DNA from: WLWS01 sp047638675
Lineage (GTDB): Bacteria > Pseudomonadota > Gammaproteobacteria > Eutrophobiales > Eutrophobiaceae
DNA: 16,401 nt
NCBI GenBank assembly: GCA_047638675.1
Contig: JBLIML010000075.1
Span: 1-16,401, forward strand
Reading direction: 5' to 3'
In this document: one piece after another, positions 7,011 through 15,493 of the stretch
Numbering within the stretch: the stretch's first letter is position 1
Layout: every line of letters starts with the position of its first letter
Notes under the pieces: model-generated
The model's database searches: none
What the model was told of the DNA's origin: nothing
What the model saw: the letters and a program-made list of their open reading frames with translations, nothing else
Translations under genes and position numbers: made by a program

Positions 7011-8687
7011 ATGCCACAAACTGTCTCCCCAATAAAGGACGTCGAAGAAATCTCTTTGAGGTCTGAGCATGCACCACAAGGCTGGTGGATGGACATGGGT
7101 TCAGGCTCCAATTCAAGCGATCAATCCTCGAATAATGCTCTGCAAAATCTTGACCTGGCTGTTTATGTGGTTGAGAAAAACGGAAAGCAAGTATTCACTA
7201 ACTATGGTGCTGCCGAATTGGGTAAGCGCGATGCCCCGGACAACGCTTTGCCCCTTATCGCCTATGCACCCGCTAGCCGCTTGCAGCAGCTAGGTGACAG
7301 CACATTTTGTAAAGATCACGGTATCCTTCTCCCTTACATGACAGGGGCAATGGCCAATGGCATAGCTTCAGTCAAACTGGTAACGGCTGTCGCAAAGGCA
7401 GGTTTACTCGGCTCTTTTGGTGCTGCAGGCTTGATGGTGGATCAAATTGAACGGGCGATCGTTGCGCTGAAAACTGCACTTGGGGCGACGCCATTTTGTG
7501 CGAATCTCATTCACAGCCCTAATGAAAAGGGACAGGAACAGGCGGTTGTCGATATTTACCTGCGTCATCAGGTACAACTGGTGGAGGCGTCTGCCTATAT
7601 GGCATTGACCTTGCCCGTCGTTCGTTATCGTTTGCACGGCATTCATCGAGACAGCGAGGGCAATGTAGTGACGCCCAACAATATTATTGCCAAAGCCTCT
7701 CGTATTGAAGTGGCGGAAAGATGGTTTAGTCCCGCGCCGGAAAAATTTCTCAAGTCCTTGCTCGAGGCGGGAGAAATTAGCGAGGAACAGGCTGAATTAG
7801 CCAGATGTGTGCCAATGGCACAGGATCTCACCGTAGAAGCCGATTCCGGGGGTCATACCGACAATCGACCGGCCATTACACTGATCCCGACCATTGTTGC
7901 TCTGCGTGATCGTCTGCAAGCCCAATTTAATTATTCGAAGCTTTTACGCGTTGGTGCTGCTGGCGGTATCGCCACACCCGCATCTGCGGCGGCGGCTTTT
8001 GCTATGGGCGCCGCCTATATCGTCACGGGCACGGTGAACCAGGCCTGTGTCGAATCTGGCAGCAGCGATCTGGTCAGACAAATGCTCGCGGATGCAAAAC
8101 AGGCGGATGTGGCCATGGCGCCAGCGGTTGATATGTTTGAGATGGGAGTGAAACTGCAGGTGCTGAAACGCGGCACCATGTTCCCCATGCGCGGAAACAA
8201 ACTATACGAGCTTTATCGTGCCTATGAGTGCATTGAGGATATTCCCCAAAAAGAACTCGACTCGCTGGAAAAGACAATCTTCAAGGCTTCAGCAATAGAA
8301 ATCTGGCAAAATACACGGTCTTTTTTTCTAGAACGTGATCCTGAGCAGATAGAAAAGGCAGACAAGGATCCGAAACACAAAATGGCCTTGATGTTTCGCT
8401 GGTACCTGGGATTGTCATCTCGCTGGGCTAACGCCGGGCAAGCAGATCGCCAGGTGGATTACCAGGTCTGGTGCGGACCGGCCATGGGGGCGTTTAATGA
8501 ATGGGTGAAGGATAGCGTGCTCGATGCACCCGAGAATAGAACAGTAGTGAATGTCGCCCTAAATATAATGTATGGGGCGGCGCTGGTGACACGACTAAAT
8601 ATGTTACGTCACCAGGGCGCAAAAATATCACCAGATGATGTTAATGCGCGGCCTTTAAGTTTTGACAGTTTAAAAAAATACCTGTGA
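7011..8687 (+). CDS. pfaD: PfaD-type FMN-dependent trans-acting enoyl reductase
   Basis: A 558-residue protein of the PfaD (2-nitropropane-dioxygenase-like TIM barrel) family, which reduces enoyl-ACP intermediates of PUFA-type synthases in trans. Visible features: an N-terminal PfaD-specific part (LPLIAYAPASRLQQLGDSTF, about residues 84-103), GLLGSFGAAGLMVDQIE, then VEADSGGHTDNRPAITLIP with H282 in the SGGHTDNRP flavin-site motif. GAAGGIATP (315-323) and GAAYIVTGTVNQACVESGSS bind the FMN phosphate. The C-terminal third carries MFEMGVKLQVLKRGTMFPMR, RWYLGLSSRWAN and VWCGPAMGAFNEW, all typical of PfaD and absent from simple nitronate monooxygenases. Length is close to the family norm. Its stop overlaps the GTG of the synthase gene (GTGA, 8684-8687), so the reductase and its partner synthase are translationally coupled. 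In classical clusters pfaD follows pfaC; here it is first. Confidence 0.94.
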   Translation: MPQTVSPIKDVEEISLRSEHAPQGWWMDMGSGSNSSDQSSNNALQNLDLAVYVVEKNGKQVFTNYGAAELGKRDAPDNALPLIAYAPASRLQQLGDSTFCKDHGILLPYMTGAMANGIASVKLVTAVAKAGLLGSFGAAGLMVDQIERAIVALKTALGATPFCANLIHSPNEKGQEQAVVDIYLRHQVQLVEASAYMALTLPVVRYRLHGIHRDSEGNVVTPNNIIAKASRIEVAERWFSPAPEKFLKSLLEAGEISEEQAELARCVPMAQDLTVEADSGGHTDNRPAITLIPTIVALRDRLQAQFNYSKLLRVGAAGGIATPASAAAAFAMGAAYIVTGTVNQACVESGSSDLVRQMLADAKQADVAMAPAVDMFEMGVKLQVLKRGTMFPMRGNKLYELYRAYECIEDIPQKELDSLEKTIFKASAIEIWQNTRSFFLERDPEQIEKADKDPKHKMALMFRWYLGLSSRWANAGQADRQVDYQVWCGPAMGAFNEWVKDSVLDAPENRTVVNVALNIMYGAALVTRLNMLRHQGAKISPDDVNARPLSFDSLKKYL

Positions 8688-11600
8688 ACGATAAAAGAAA
8701 ATTAAAGCAATCAAAAGATGATCAGCCGAAGGCTGTGCCATTGGCCATCGTCGGGATCGGCTGTCTGTTCCCGAAGGCCAACGATGCGACAAGCTATTGG
8801 ACGAATATCCGTGATGGCGTGGATGCTATTGGTGATATTCCGGAGACACACTGGAATCCTGACGATTATTTTGATGCAGATAAAAACGCACCCGACATGA
8901 CCTATGCCCGACGCGGCGGTTTTATTGATGCGGTTGATTTTGATCCCCTGCTCTACGGTTTTAGTCCAAATAATATTGAAGCGACCGACAGTACCCAGTT
9001 ACTCGGTATGGTCGTCGCGCGTCAGGCATTGCTCGATGCGGGTTATGCCAGCGGCAAAGATAGTGATGACGGCAGGCAATTTGATCGGGATCGCTGCAGT
9101 GTCATTCTGGGTGTGACAGGCACATTGGAATTGGTGATCCCGTTGGGCGCGCGTCTTGGCCATCCCATCTGGCGCAAAGCCCTGAGTGATGCGGGTGTCG
9201 ATAAAGAGACCGCAGAGGATATTGTTCAACGCATAAGCGATGGTTATGTGCCCTGGCAGGAAAATTCTTTTCCTGGACTTTTAGGCAATGTCGCCGCTGG
9301 ACGCATCGCCAATCGTTTTGATTTGGGTGGCACAAATTGTGTCGTCGATGCGGCTTGCGCTTCTTCATTAAGCGCATTGCACATGGCGGCAATGGAGTTA
9401 TATGCCGGTCGTTCTGACATGGCAATCACCGGTGGCTTTGATACCTTCAATGACATCTTTATGTATATGTGTTTTAGCAAAACCCCCGCACTGTCGCCTA
9501 CCGGCAATAGCAAACCCTTTGATCTTAATGGTGATGGCACTATTTTGGGTGAAGGTCTCGGCGCGGTGATATTAAAAAGACTCGATGATGCAAAGCGCGA
9601 CGGCGACAAAATTTATGCAGTGGTTAAAGGTATTGGTTCGTCCAGTGATGGTCGAGGTAACGCCATCTATGCACCGAGTGCCAGCGGTCAAACTAAAGCA
9701 TTGAGAGATGCTTATGATCAGGCAAATGTAAGTCCACGAAGTATTGAATTACTGGAAGCTCACGGTACCGGAACCAAAGTGGGTGATGCGGTGGAGGCGG
9801 AAGCGTTGTCTGGTGTATACAGGGAAGCGCAGGCAGAGGGAAGTTGGTGTGCGATAGGTTCTGTAAAATCCATGATTGGCCATACGAAGGCTGCGGCTGG
9901 CGTGGCGGGTCTGATAAAAATCGCCATGGCACTCAGACATAAAGTGTTGCCGCCCACCATTAAAGTTGAACAGCCACTGGAGATACTTAAACCGGGTCAC
10001 GCGCCGGTTTATGTCAATGCAACGAAGCGGCCCTGGATTACGAGTGGCGAACATCCTCGTCGCGCAGCGCTAAGTGCTTTTGGTTTTGGTGGTAGTAATT
10101 TTCATTGTGTGCTGGAAGAAGCCGAAGCTGAAAAAACGGAAATAGAATGGGACGGTCAAGTACTGTTGTTTGCATTGAGTGCAGATGCAAGCGATGAGTT
10201 GCACACTAAACTTAATAAAATTGATTATCAACAGGACTGGATGGCCTTGCGCGCTGACGCCGCGCGGTCATTACAGAGTTTCGATATCAACCAGCCCTGC
10301 CGCTTAAGCCTGGTCGTTGCGGAACACACAAATGTAGAAAAACTATTCAGTACTGCGGCGAACATGCTCACCTCCCAGGCAGATAAAACAAGCTGGAGCT
10401 CACCAGAAGGCGCCTGGTTTTCGAGCGGAAAGCCATCGGGTAAGCTCGCCATGTTGTTTCCCGGGCAGGGATCGCAGTACACAAATATGTTGGTGGATCT
10501 GGCTTGCCAATTTCCCCAAATGCAAAGTGTATTAACAAATGCCCAGCGTGTGTTTTCTGAACAACATGCAGGTCAAGGTTTGACGGATCTGGTGTATCCC
10601 ATTGCCGCTTTCTCTGAAGAGGCGCGTGGAGAAAATGAAAACCAATTGCGAGCTACAGAACACGCGCAACCTGCCATTGGTGCCACCAGCGCCGGTGCGC
10701 TGAAAGTCTTGCAGCACTTTGGAGTTCAGGCTGTGGCGACAGCGGGACACAGCTTTGGTGAGCTGACAGCATTGTTTGGAGCAGGGGTCATTAGTCAGGA
10801 AGATTTACATAGACTTGCTAACAAACGTGGCGAATTAATGCAGGCAAAAGCCGGTGATCATGGTGCCATGCTGGCAATCTCAGCATCCGCGGCCGTAGTA
10901 CACGAATTTCTTGAAGTGGAACCACTGGATTTAATTATCGCTAATAACAATGCACCGACACAGGTTGTTCTGTCCGGCGCAAGTGCACACATTGATCTTG
11001 CCCTGACAAGATTAAAGGAACGCGGTGTGAGAGCGATAAAATTACCCGTGTCTGCCGCCTTCCACAGTATTTATGTCTCCGCTGCTGAAAAGCCCTTTTC
11101 TGAATTCATGCAGGATGTGGAATTTGAACAAAGCGAGATCGTCGTCTACGCAAATAGCACCTCGGAACCCTATCCAGCAGAAGCGGCGCAGCGCAAAGCA
11201 ATGTTGGCGGGACAGTTAGCGAAGCCAGTTGAATTTGTCGCGCAAATTGAAAATATGTATGCAGCTGGGATACACACCTTTGTAGAAGTAGGCCCTGGCA
11301 AAACCTTGAGTGCGCTAGTGAAATCCATTCTAGGTGAAAAAGAACATCAGGCCATTGCCCTGGATGCCTCCAGAGGCAAGCGCCGCGGCGAATACGATCT
11401 GGCTTCTTTATTGGCGCAGCTATGCGTAAGCGGACATAAAGTGGATTTGGAAAAATGGGATGCCGTCTACCTTGATAGCTATGAGGATAGCAGGAAAGAT
11501 AAAGCATCTTTAATGACCATAAAGGTCGGCGGCGCAAACTACGTTAAGCCGAGGCCTCAGCGTAAAGCTGCCGACAGAAAGTTAGATTTACCTGAGAGCA

Positions 11601-14600
11601 CAACTGCATCCGTCGCTGCCACACCTCCTGCACAGATAACAGCAAGTCATGTGCATAGCATTGAACCGATTGCTACCGCCTCAGGCCCCATCAGTGATGC
11701 CTTACAAATTACGCAACAAAGTATCCTCACCTTGCAGAAAATGCAGGAACAAACGGCACAATTGCATAAACAATATTTACAGGGGCAGGCGATCTCGCAG
11801 CAAAACATTCAGCAATTGATCCAGCAGCAACATCAATTATTAACAGGAGATCCTGTTACGCCCGCCAGGATACAGACGGTAGCGCACACAGAAGAGACAA
11901 GAGTTACTGAATCTGTAGAAACAGAAACAGCACAAATAGAACGTCCAGTAGAAGTTAAGTCCAGCCCTGTTATCACAACAGCCACTAACGAGAGTAATAG
12001 CAGTAATTACGAAAAATTATTACTGGAAGTTGTTGCTGAAAAGACAGGCTACCCCGTGGATATGTTAAGCATGGACATGAGCCTGGATACGGATCTTGGA
12101 ATCGATTCTATAAAACGCGTAGAGATCCTCTCGGCCTTACAGGAAAAATTACCGGGTGCCACGAGAGTACAGCCGGAAGATCTTGGTACCTTTCAGATCC
12201 TGAAACACATTGTTGAATTTCTTGCCGCCGATCTGCCTGTTGAAGTGATTCAGACAACTGAAGTTTCAACTGTTATTAGTATTGAAACGTCGAAATTGCA
12301 GGACGTCCTTCTTGAAGTGGTTGCCGAGAAGACGGGTTACCCGACTGACATGTTGAACCTTGATATGAATATGGATACCGATCTGGGTATAGATTCCATC
12401 AAGCGCGTAGAGATATTGTCGGGCTTTCAGGAGAAGATGCCAGAAGCGCCTATGGTCAATCCGGAAGATTTGGCAAGCTTGCAGACCTTACAACAGATTG
12501 TGGATTTCATGCAGGCCAATACGCGTGCAGAAACGGTGCCTGATTCAGGCACGATAATTATTAGAGACACTTTACTGCAGGAAGTGTTACTGGAGGTTGT
12601 CGCAGAGAAGACCGGTTACCCCGTTGATATGTTGAATCTTGAGATGAACATGGATACCGATCTCGGTATAGATTCCATCAAGCGAGTAGAGATATTGTCG
12701 GGCTTTCAGGAGAAAATGCCGGAAGCACCGACGGTGAATCCGGAAGACCTCGCGAGTTTGCAAACACTTCAGCAGATTGTGGATTTCATGCAGGGGCAGG
12801 CGAGGCCAGAACAAGCCGAAGTTATCCTCAATGTGGCCGCAAGCAGTGCTGCGGTCGATCGCCTACAAGAAGTCCTTCTCGAGGTCGTTGCCGAGAAGAC
12901 CGGTTACCCCGTTGATATGCTCAATCTAGATATGAACATGGATACCGATCTGGGCATCGATTCTATCAAGCGGGTAGAAATTCTTTCTGCCTTCCAGGAA
13001 ATGATGCCTGAGGCACCAACGGTGAATCCTGAAGATCTGGCCACATTACAAACCTTGCAACAGATAGTCGATCACATGGCATCAGGTACAGGTGACGCCA
13101 ATAAAAAACAGACAACCGATACGCCTGCTGTGATTCAGGCGGACAATAAACTTTATCGTAGCGTCGTTGAAGTCAGGCCATTAAGTTCCAGCAATCGTAA
13201 AGCCATCACGTTGAAAGAAGATGCCTTGATCCTGGTGAGCGATGATGGCAGCGATTTGCCACAAAAAATATGTGCCGCGCTGGAGAAAATTAATCTGCGT
13301 AGCGAGATTATTTCTCTCGACGCAGAAATCAACACCCATGCCAATGGCCTGATCATACTTGCACCCGAAAAAGCGGATAGTGACTTTACGCTTTCTGCAT
13401 TCGAACTGCTGCAACGCGCATCCGAGACGCTGAAGCAGGCAGGTAAAAACGATGGCGCGATTTTGCTCAGCATAAGTCGTCTCGGTGGCGCATTCGGCAT
13501 TGAAGGAATGTCAAAAGCGGATCCGGTTTCCGGCGGATTGGCGGGGCTAGTGAAGACGGCAGCGAAGGAATGGGATCACGTGCATTGTAAGGCCATGGAT
13601 ATCCCGGCCAATCGCAGTAGTGTGAAACTTGCCGGCATTATTGTTGAAGAAGCATTAAAACAAGGTCCGCTTGAGACGGGAATTTCAGACGATGGCCTTT
13701 GCCAGGTGTCCTTGAACACGTCCATCGTTAATGAATCAACAGAAAAGATAAACCCATTTGAAAAAGGTGATGTCCTTATCATTACCGGCGGCGCCCGTGG
13801 TGTTACTGCAGAAGTCGCGGTGGCGATGGCAAAAAGCTGTCAAACCGATCTTCTCTTACTCGGTCGCAGTCCATTGCCAATACAGGAAGCAAGCTGGTTA
13901 GCAGAACTGAACGAAGAATCGGCGATTAAAAAAGCGATTATCCAACACAAGACAGACAAAGTCGGTCCTGCAGAAATAGAAAAGGAATATAAACAGATCC
14001 TCGCCAATAGAGAGATCATATACAACCTCAAGCGCATGCAGGACAGTGGCGTCAATGTCTCCTATCACTCGGTGGATATCAGAGACAAGTCTGCGCTTGG
14101 CAATGTGATTAGTGAAGCGCGCAACAAGTCCGGCAATATCGCCGGCATTATTCATGGTGCGGGTGTGTTGGCCGACAGGTTAATCGAAGATAAAACCCGG
14201 GAGCAATTTCAACAAGTCTATTCAACAAAGGTAGACGGTTTGCAAAATCTTCTGCAGAGTTGCGAGAAGGACAAACTCAAAGTCCTGGTGATGTTTTCCT
14301 CATCAACAGCGCGTTTTGGCCGCAAGGGACAAGCGGATTACGCCATTGCTAATGAAATACTCAACAAGACAGCACAGCAACAACAAGTTAAGCGGCCGGA
14401 TTGTCGTGTGTTGAGTGTTAACTGGGGTCCCTGGGATGGCGGCATGGTGACACCACAACTAAAGAAACTGTTTGAGAGTGAAGGTGTCGGTGTGATCCCT
14501 TTGAAGGCGGGCGCTGATTATCTGCTTCAGGAAATATCCCAACAAGGACCGGTAGAAGTTGTACTGCTAGGTTCAGAACCGGAAATGGAGAGTGAACAAA

Positions 14601-15472
14601 CTGCCGACGCGGCAAGGAATGAGTCACTGCATCTGGTAAGCGCACTTCATATAAATATAGAAGAATACCCGGTCCTGCTCTCGCACGTGATGAATGGTAA
14701 GGCGGTGTTACCAGCGGCTTTGATTGCAGAATGGCTTGCGCACGGCGCCATGCATAACCATCCTGGTCTGTCTTTTATTGGCTTCAATGATTTTCGGGTT
14801 TTAAAAGGCGTCATTATCGAGAAGGATGGAAGTCGCGATCTGCAGATCATGGCAGGCCAGACTGTAATGCGAGGAGAAGAAGATCATGTGCACGTCGAAT
14901 TGCGCAGTGGAGCCATCATCCATGCCAGCGCCGATCTTGTGCTTGGTACAAGCTACCCGCAACGATCTGCAAACAGTACACAAAGTATTAGTGGTAAGTA
15001 TCCATTCAGGAACAAGGAATACTACGAAAACGGTCACTTGTTTCACGGCGAAGCACTCCAGGCCATCGAATCAATCACAGCTTGTTCCGCAGAAGGTATA
15101 AGCGGTCAGGCAGTGTCCGCACCGATTCCATCAGAGTGGATGTCACAAGCGATGCGCTCATCATGGCTGGGCGATCCAATGATACTCGATGCCAGTTTCC
15201 AGATGATGATCCTCTGGAGTATTCAACAAAGCGGTGCCGCATCTTTACCAACGAGGATAGCCAGCTATCGACAGTTTCAACGCCAGTTCCCAAAAGATGG
15301 TGCCAGGTTGAATATACACATCGAAAAAGCGAGTAAGCATTCAGCAACAGCATGCATCGAGATTTTCGATAATAAGCAGATCCTGGTCGCCCGCATTGAA
15401 GGTTATGAATGCGTTATCGACGCATCATTGAACGAGGCATTTAAACGCAACATACTGGAGGTTCCCGCTTAA
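8684..15472 (+). CDS. PfaA-like multidomain iterative polyketide/fatty-acid synthase: KS-AT-ACPx4-KR-DH
   Basis: 2262 residues, starting at GTG overlapping the reductase stop, with no separate Shine-Dalgarno. KS (about 15-475): active Cys C225 in VDAACASSL, H360 in EAHGTGTKVGD, H400 in GSVKSMIGHTK. AT (about 585-890): LFPGQGSQ near 592, nucleophile S690 in GHSFGE, H794 in AAFHS (malonyl-type). A Gln-rich helical linker follows (about 1005-1053). Four ACPs (about 1109-1187, 1204-1280, 1298-1374, 1394-1470) each have LGIDSIKR, with phosphopantetheine serines S1142, S1238, S1331 and S1427. KR: structural half from about 1490, then ITGGARGVTAEVA (T1701-A1710), S1873, Y1886 and N1890. C-terminal DH: HxxxGxxxxP (H2001, G2005, P2010) and DxxxQ (D2169, Q2173). 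This matches PfaA of EPA/DHA synthases and related HglE-type enzymes. No enoyl reductase or thioesterase domain is present; PfaD would supply the former. It needs a phosphopantetheinyl transferase from elsewhere. Product unknown. Confidence 0.95.
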   Translation: MNDKRKLKQSKDDQPKAVPLAIVGIGCLFPKANDATSYWTNIRDGVDAIGDIPETHWNPDDYFDADKNAPDMTYARRGGFIDAVDFDPLLYGFSPNNIEATDSTQLLGMVVARQALLDAGYASGKDSDDGRQFDRDRCSVILGVTGTLELVIPLGARLGHPIWRKALSDAGVDKETAEDIVQRISDGYVPWQENSFPGLLGNVAAGRIANRFDLGGTNCVVDAACASSLSALHMAAMELYAGRSDMAITGGFDTFNDIFMYMCFSKTPALSPTGNSKPFDLNGDGTILGEGLGAVILKRLDDAKRDGDKIYAVVKGIGSSSDGRGNAIYAPSASGQTKALRDAYDQANVSPRSIELLEAHGTGTKVGDAVEAEALSGVYREAQAEGSWCAIGSVKSMIGHTKAAAGVAGLIKIAMALRHKVLPPTIKVEQPLEILKPGHAPVYVNATKRPWITSGEHPRRAALSAFGFGGSNFHCVLEEAEAEKTEIEWDGQVLLFALSADASDELHTKLNKIDYQQDWMALRADAARSLQSFDINQPCRLSLVVAEHTNVEKLFSTAANMLTSQADKTSWSSPEGAWFSSGKPSGKLAMLFPGQGSQYTNMLVDLACQFPQMQSVLTNAQRVFSEQHAGQGLTDLVYPIAAFSEEARGENENQLRATEHAQPAIGATSAGALKVLQHFGVQAVATAGHSFGELTALFGAGVISQEDLHRLANKRGELMQAKAGDHGAMLAISASAAVVHEFLEVEPLDLIIANNNAPTQVVLSGASAHIDLALTRLKERGVRAIKLPVSAAFHSIYVSAAEKPFSEFMQDVEFEQSEIVVYANSTSEPYPAEAAQRKAMLAGQLAKPVEFVAQIENMYAAGIHTFVEVGPGKTLSALVKSILGEKEHQAIALDASRGKRRGEYDLASLLAQLCVSGHKVDLEKWDAVYLDSYEDSRKDKASLMTIKVGGANYVKPRPQRKAADRKLDLPESTTASVAATPPAQITASHVHSIEPIATASGPISDALQITQQSILTLQKMQEQTAQLHKQYLQGQAISQQNIQQLIQQQHQLLTGDPVTPARIQTVAHTEETRVTESVETETAQIERPVEVKSSPVITTATNESNSSNYEKLLLEVVAEKTGYPVDMLSMDMSLDTDLGIDSIKRVEILSALQEKLPGATRVQPEDLGTFQILKHIVEFLAADLPVEVIQTTEVSTVISIETSKLQDVLLEVVAEKTGYPTDMLNLDMNMDTDLGIDSIKRVEILSGFQEKMPEAPMVNPEDLASLQTLQQIVDFMQANTRAETVPDSGTIIIRDTLLQEVLLEVVAEKTGYPVDMLNLEMNMDTDLGIDSIKRVEILSGFQEKMPEAPTVNPEDLASLQTLQQIVDFMQGQARPEQAEVILNVAASSAAVDRLQEVLLEVVAEKTGYPVDMLNLDMNMDTDLGIDSIKRVEILSAFQEMMPEAPTVNPEDLATLQTLQQIVDHMASGTGDANKKQTTDTPAVIQADNKLYRSVVEVRPLSSSNRKAITLKEDALILVSDDGSDLPQKICAALEKINLRSEIISLDAEINTHANGLIILAPEKADSDFTLSAFELLQRASETLKQAGKNDGAILLSISRLGGAFGIEGMSKADPVSGGLAGLVKTAAKEWDHVHCKAMDIPANRSSVKLAGIIVEEALKQGPLETGISDDGLCQVSLNTSIVNESTEKINPFEKGDVLIITGGARGVTAEVAVAMAKSCQTDLLLLGRSPLPIQEASWLAELNEESAIKKAIIQHKTDKVGPAEIEKEYKQILANREIIYNLKRMQDSGVNVSYHSVDIRDKSALGNVISEARNKSGNIAGIIHGAGVLADRLIEDKTREQFQQVYSTKVDGLQNLLQSCEKDKLKVLVMFSSSTARFGRKGQADYAIANEILNKTAQQQQVKRPDCRVLSVNWGPWDGGMVTPQLKKLFESEGVGVIPLKAGADYLLQEISQQGPVEVVLLGSEPEMESEQTADAARNESLHLVSALHINIEEYPVLLSHVMNGKAVLPAALIAEWLAHGAMHNHPGLSFIGFNDFRVLKGVIIEKDGSRDLQIMAGQTVMRGEEDHVHVELRSGAIIHASADLVLGTSYPQRSANSTQSISGKYPFRNKEYYENGHLFHGEALQAIESITACSAEGISGQAVSAPIPSEWMSQAMRSSWLGDPMILDASFQMMILWSIQQSGAASLPTRIASYRQFQRQFPKDGARLNIHIEKASKHSATACIEIFDNKQILVARIEGYECVIDASLNEAFKRNILEVPA
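12011..13081 (+). repeat. Tandem array of four ACP-coding repeats
   Basis: Four units coding for about 77-79 residues each, with period 279-288 nt (Ser codons at 12107, 12395, 12674 and 12962). Unit 1 is the most diverged. Units 2 and 3 are identical for about 50 nt around the Ser codon except one base. Units 3 and 4 share a 27-nt identical block in the first third (TGYPVDM coding). The linkers between units differ in sequence and composition (residues about 1188-1203, 1281-1297 and 1375-1393). Parallel ACPs are typical of Pfa synthases, where the number of ACPs raises output rather than setting chain length. Confidence 0.92.
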
Positions 15473-15493
15473 GCCTTGTCGTTCATAATCCTC
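15473..15493. other. 21-nt convergent junction between synthase and integrase genes
   Basis: The stops of the pfaA-like gene (15470-15472) and intI (15494-15496) are separated by only 21 nt. I see no stem-loop, T-run, or attC-like core site here, so transcripts of the two genes probably overlap. Confidence 0.6.

Noticed and set aside
9244..9609. Minus-strand open frame of 121 codons inside the KS region, and similar antisense frames across the synthase
   Set aside because: They lie antisense to well-supported domain coding, have no ribosome site, and their translations show no recognisable motif.
12011..13081. Tandem repeats as a CRISPR or satellite array
   Set aside because: Period about 285 nt, continuous reading frame, and each unit encodes an ACP with the LGIDS motif.
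15473..15493. Possible attC or recombination site between synthase and integrase
   Set aside because: No GTTRRRY-type core pair or imperfect inverted repeat is visible in these 21 nt.
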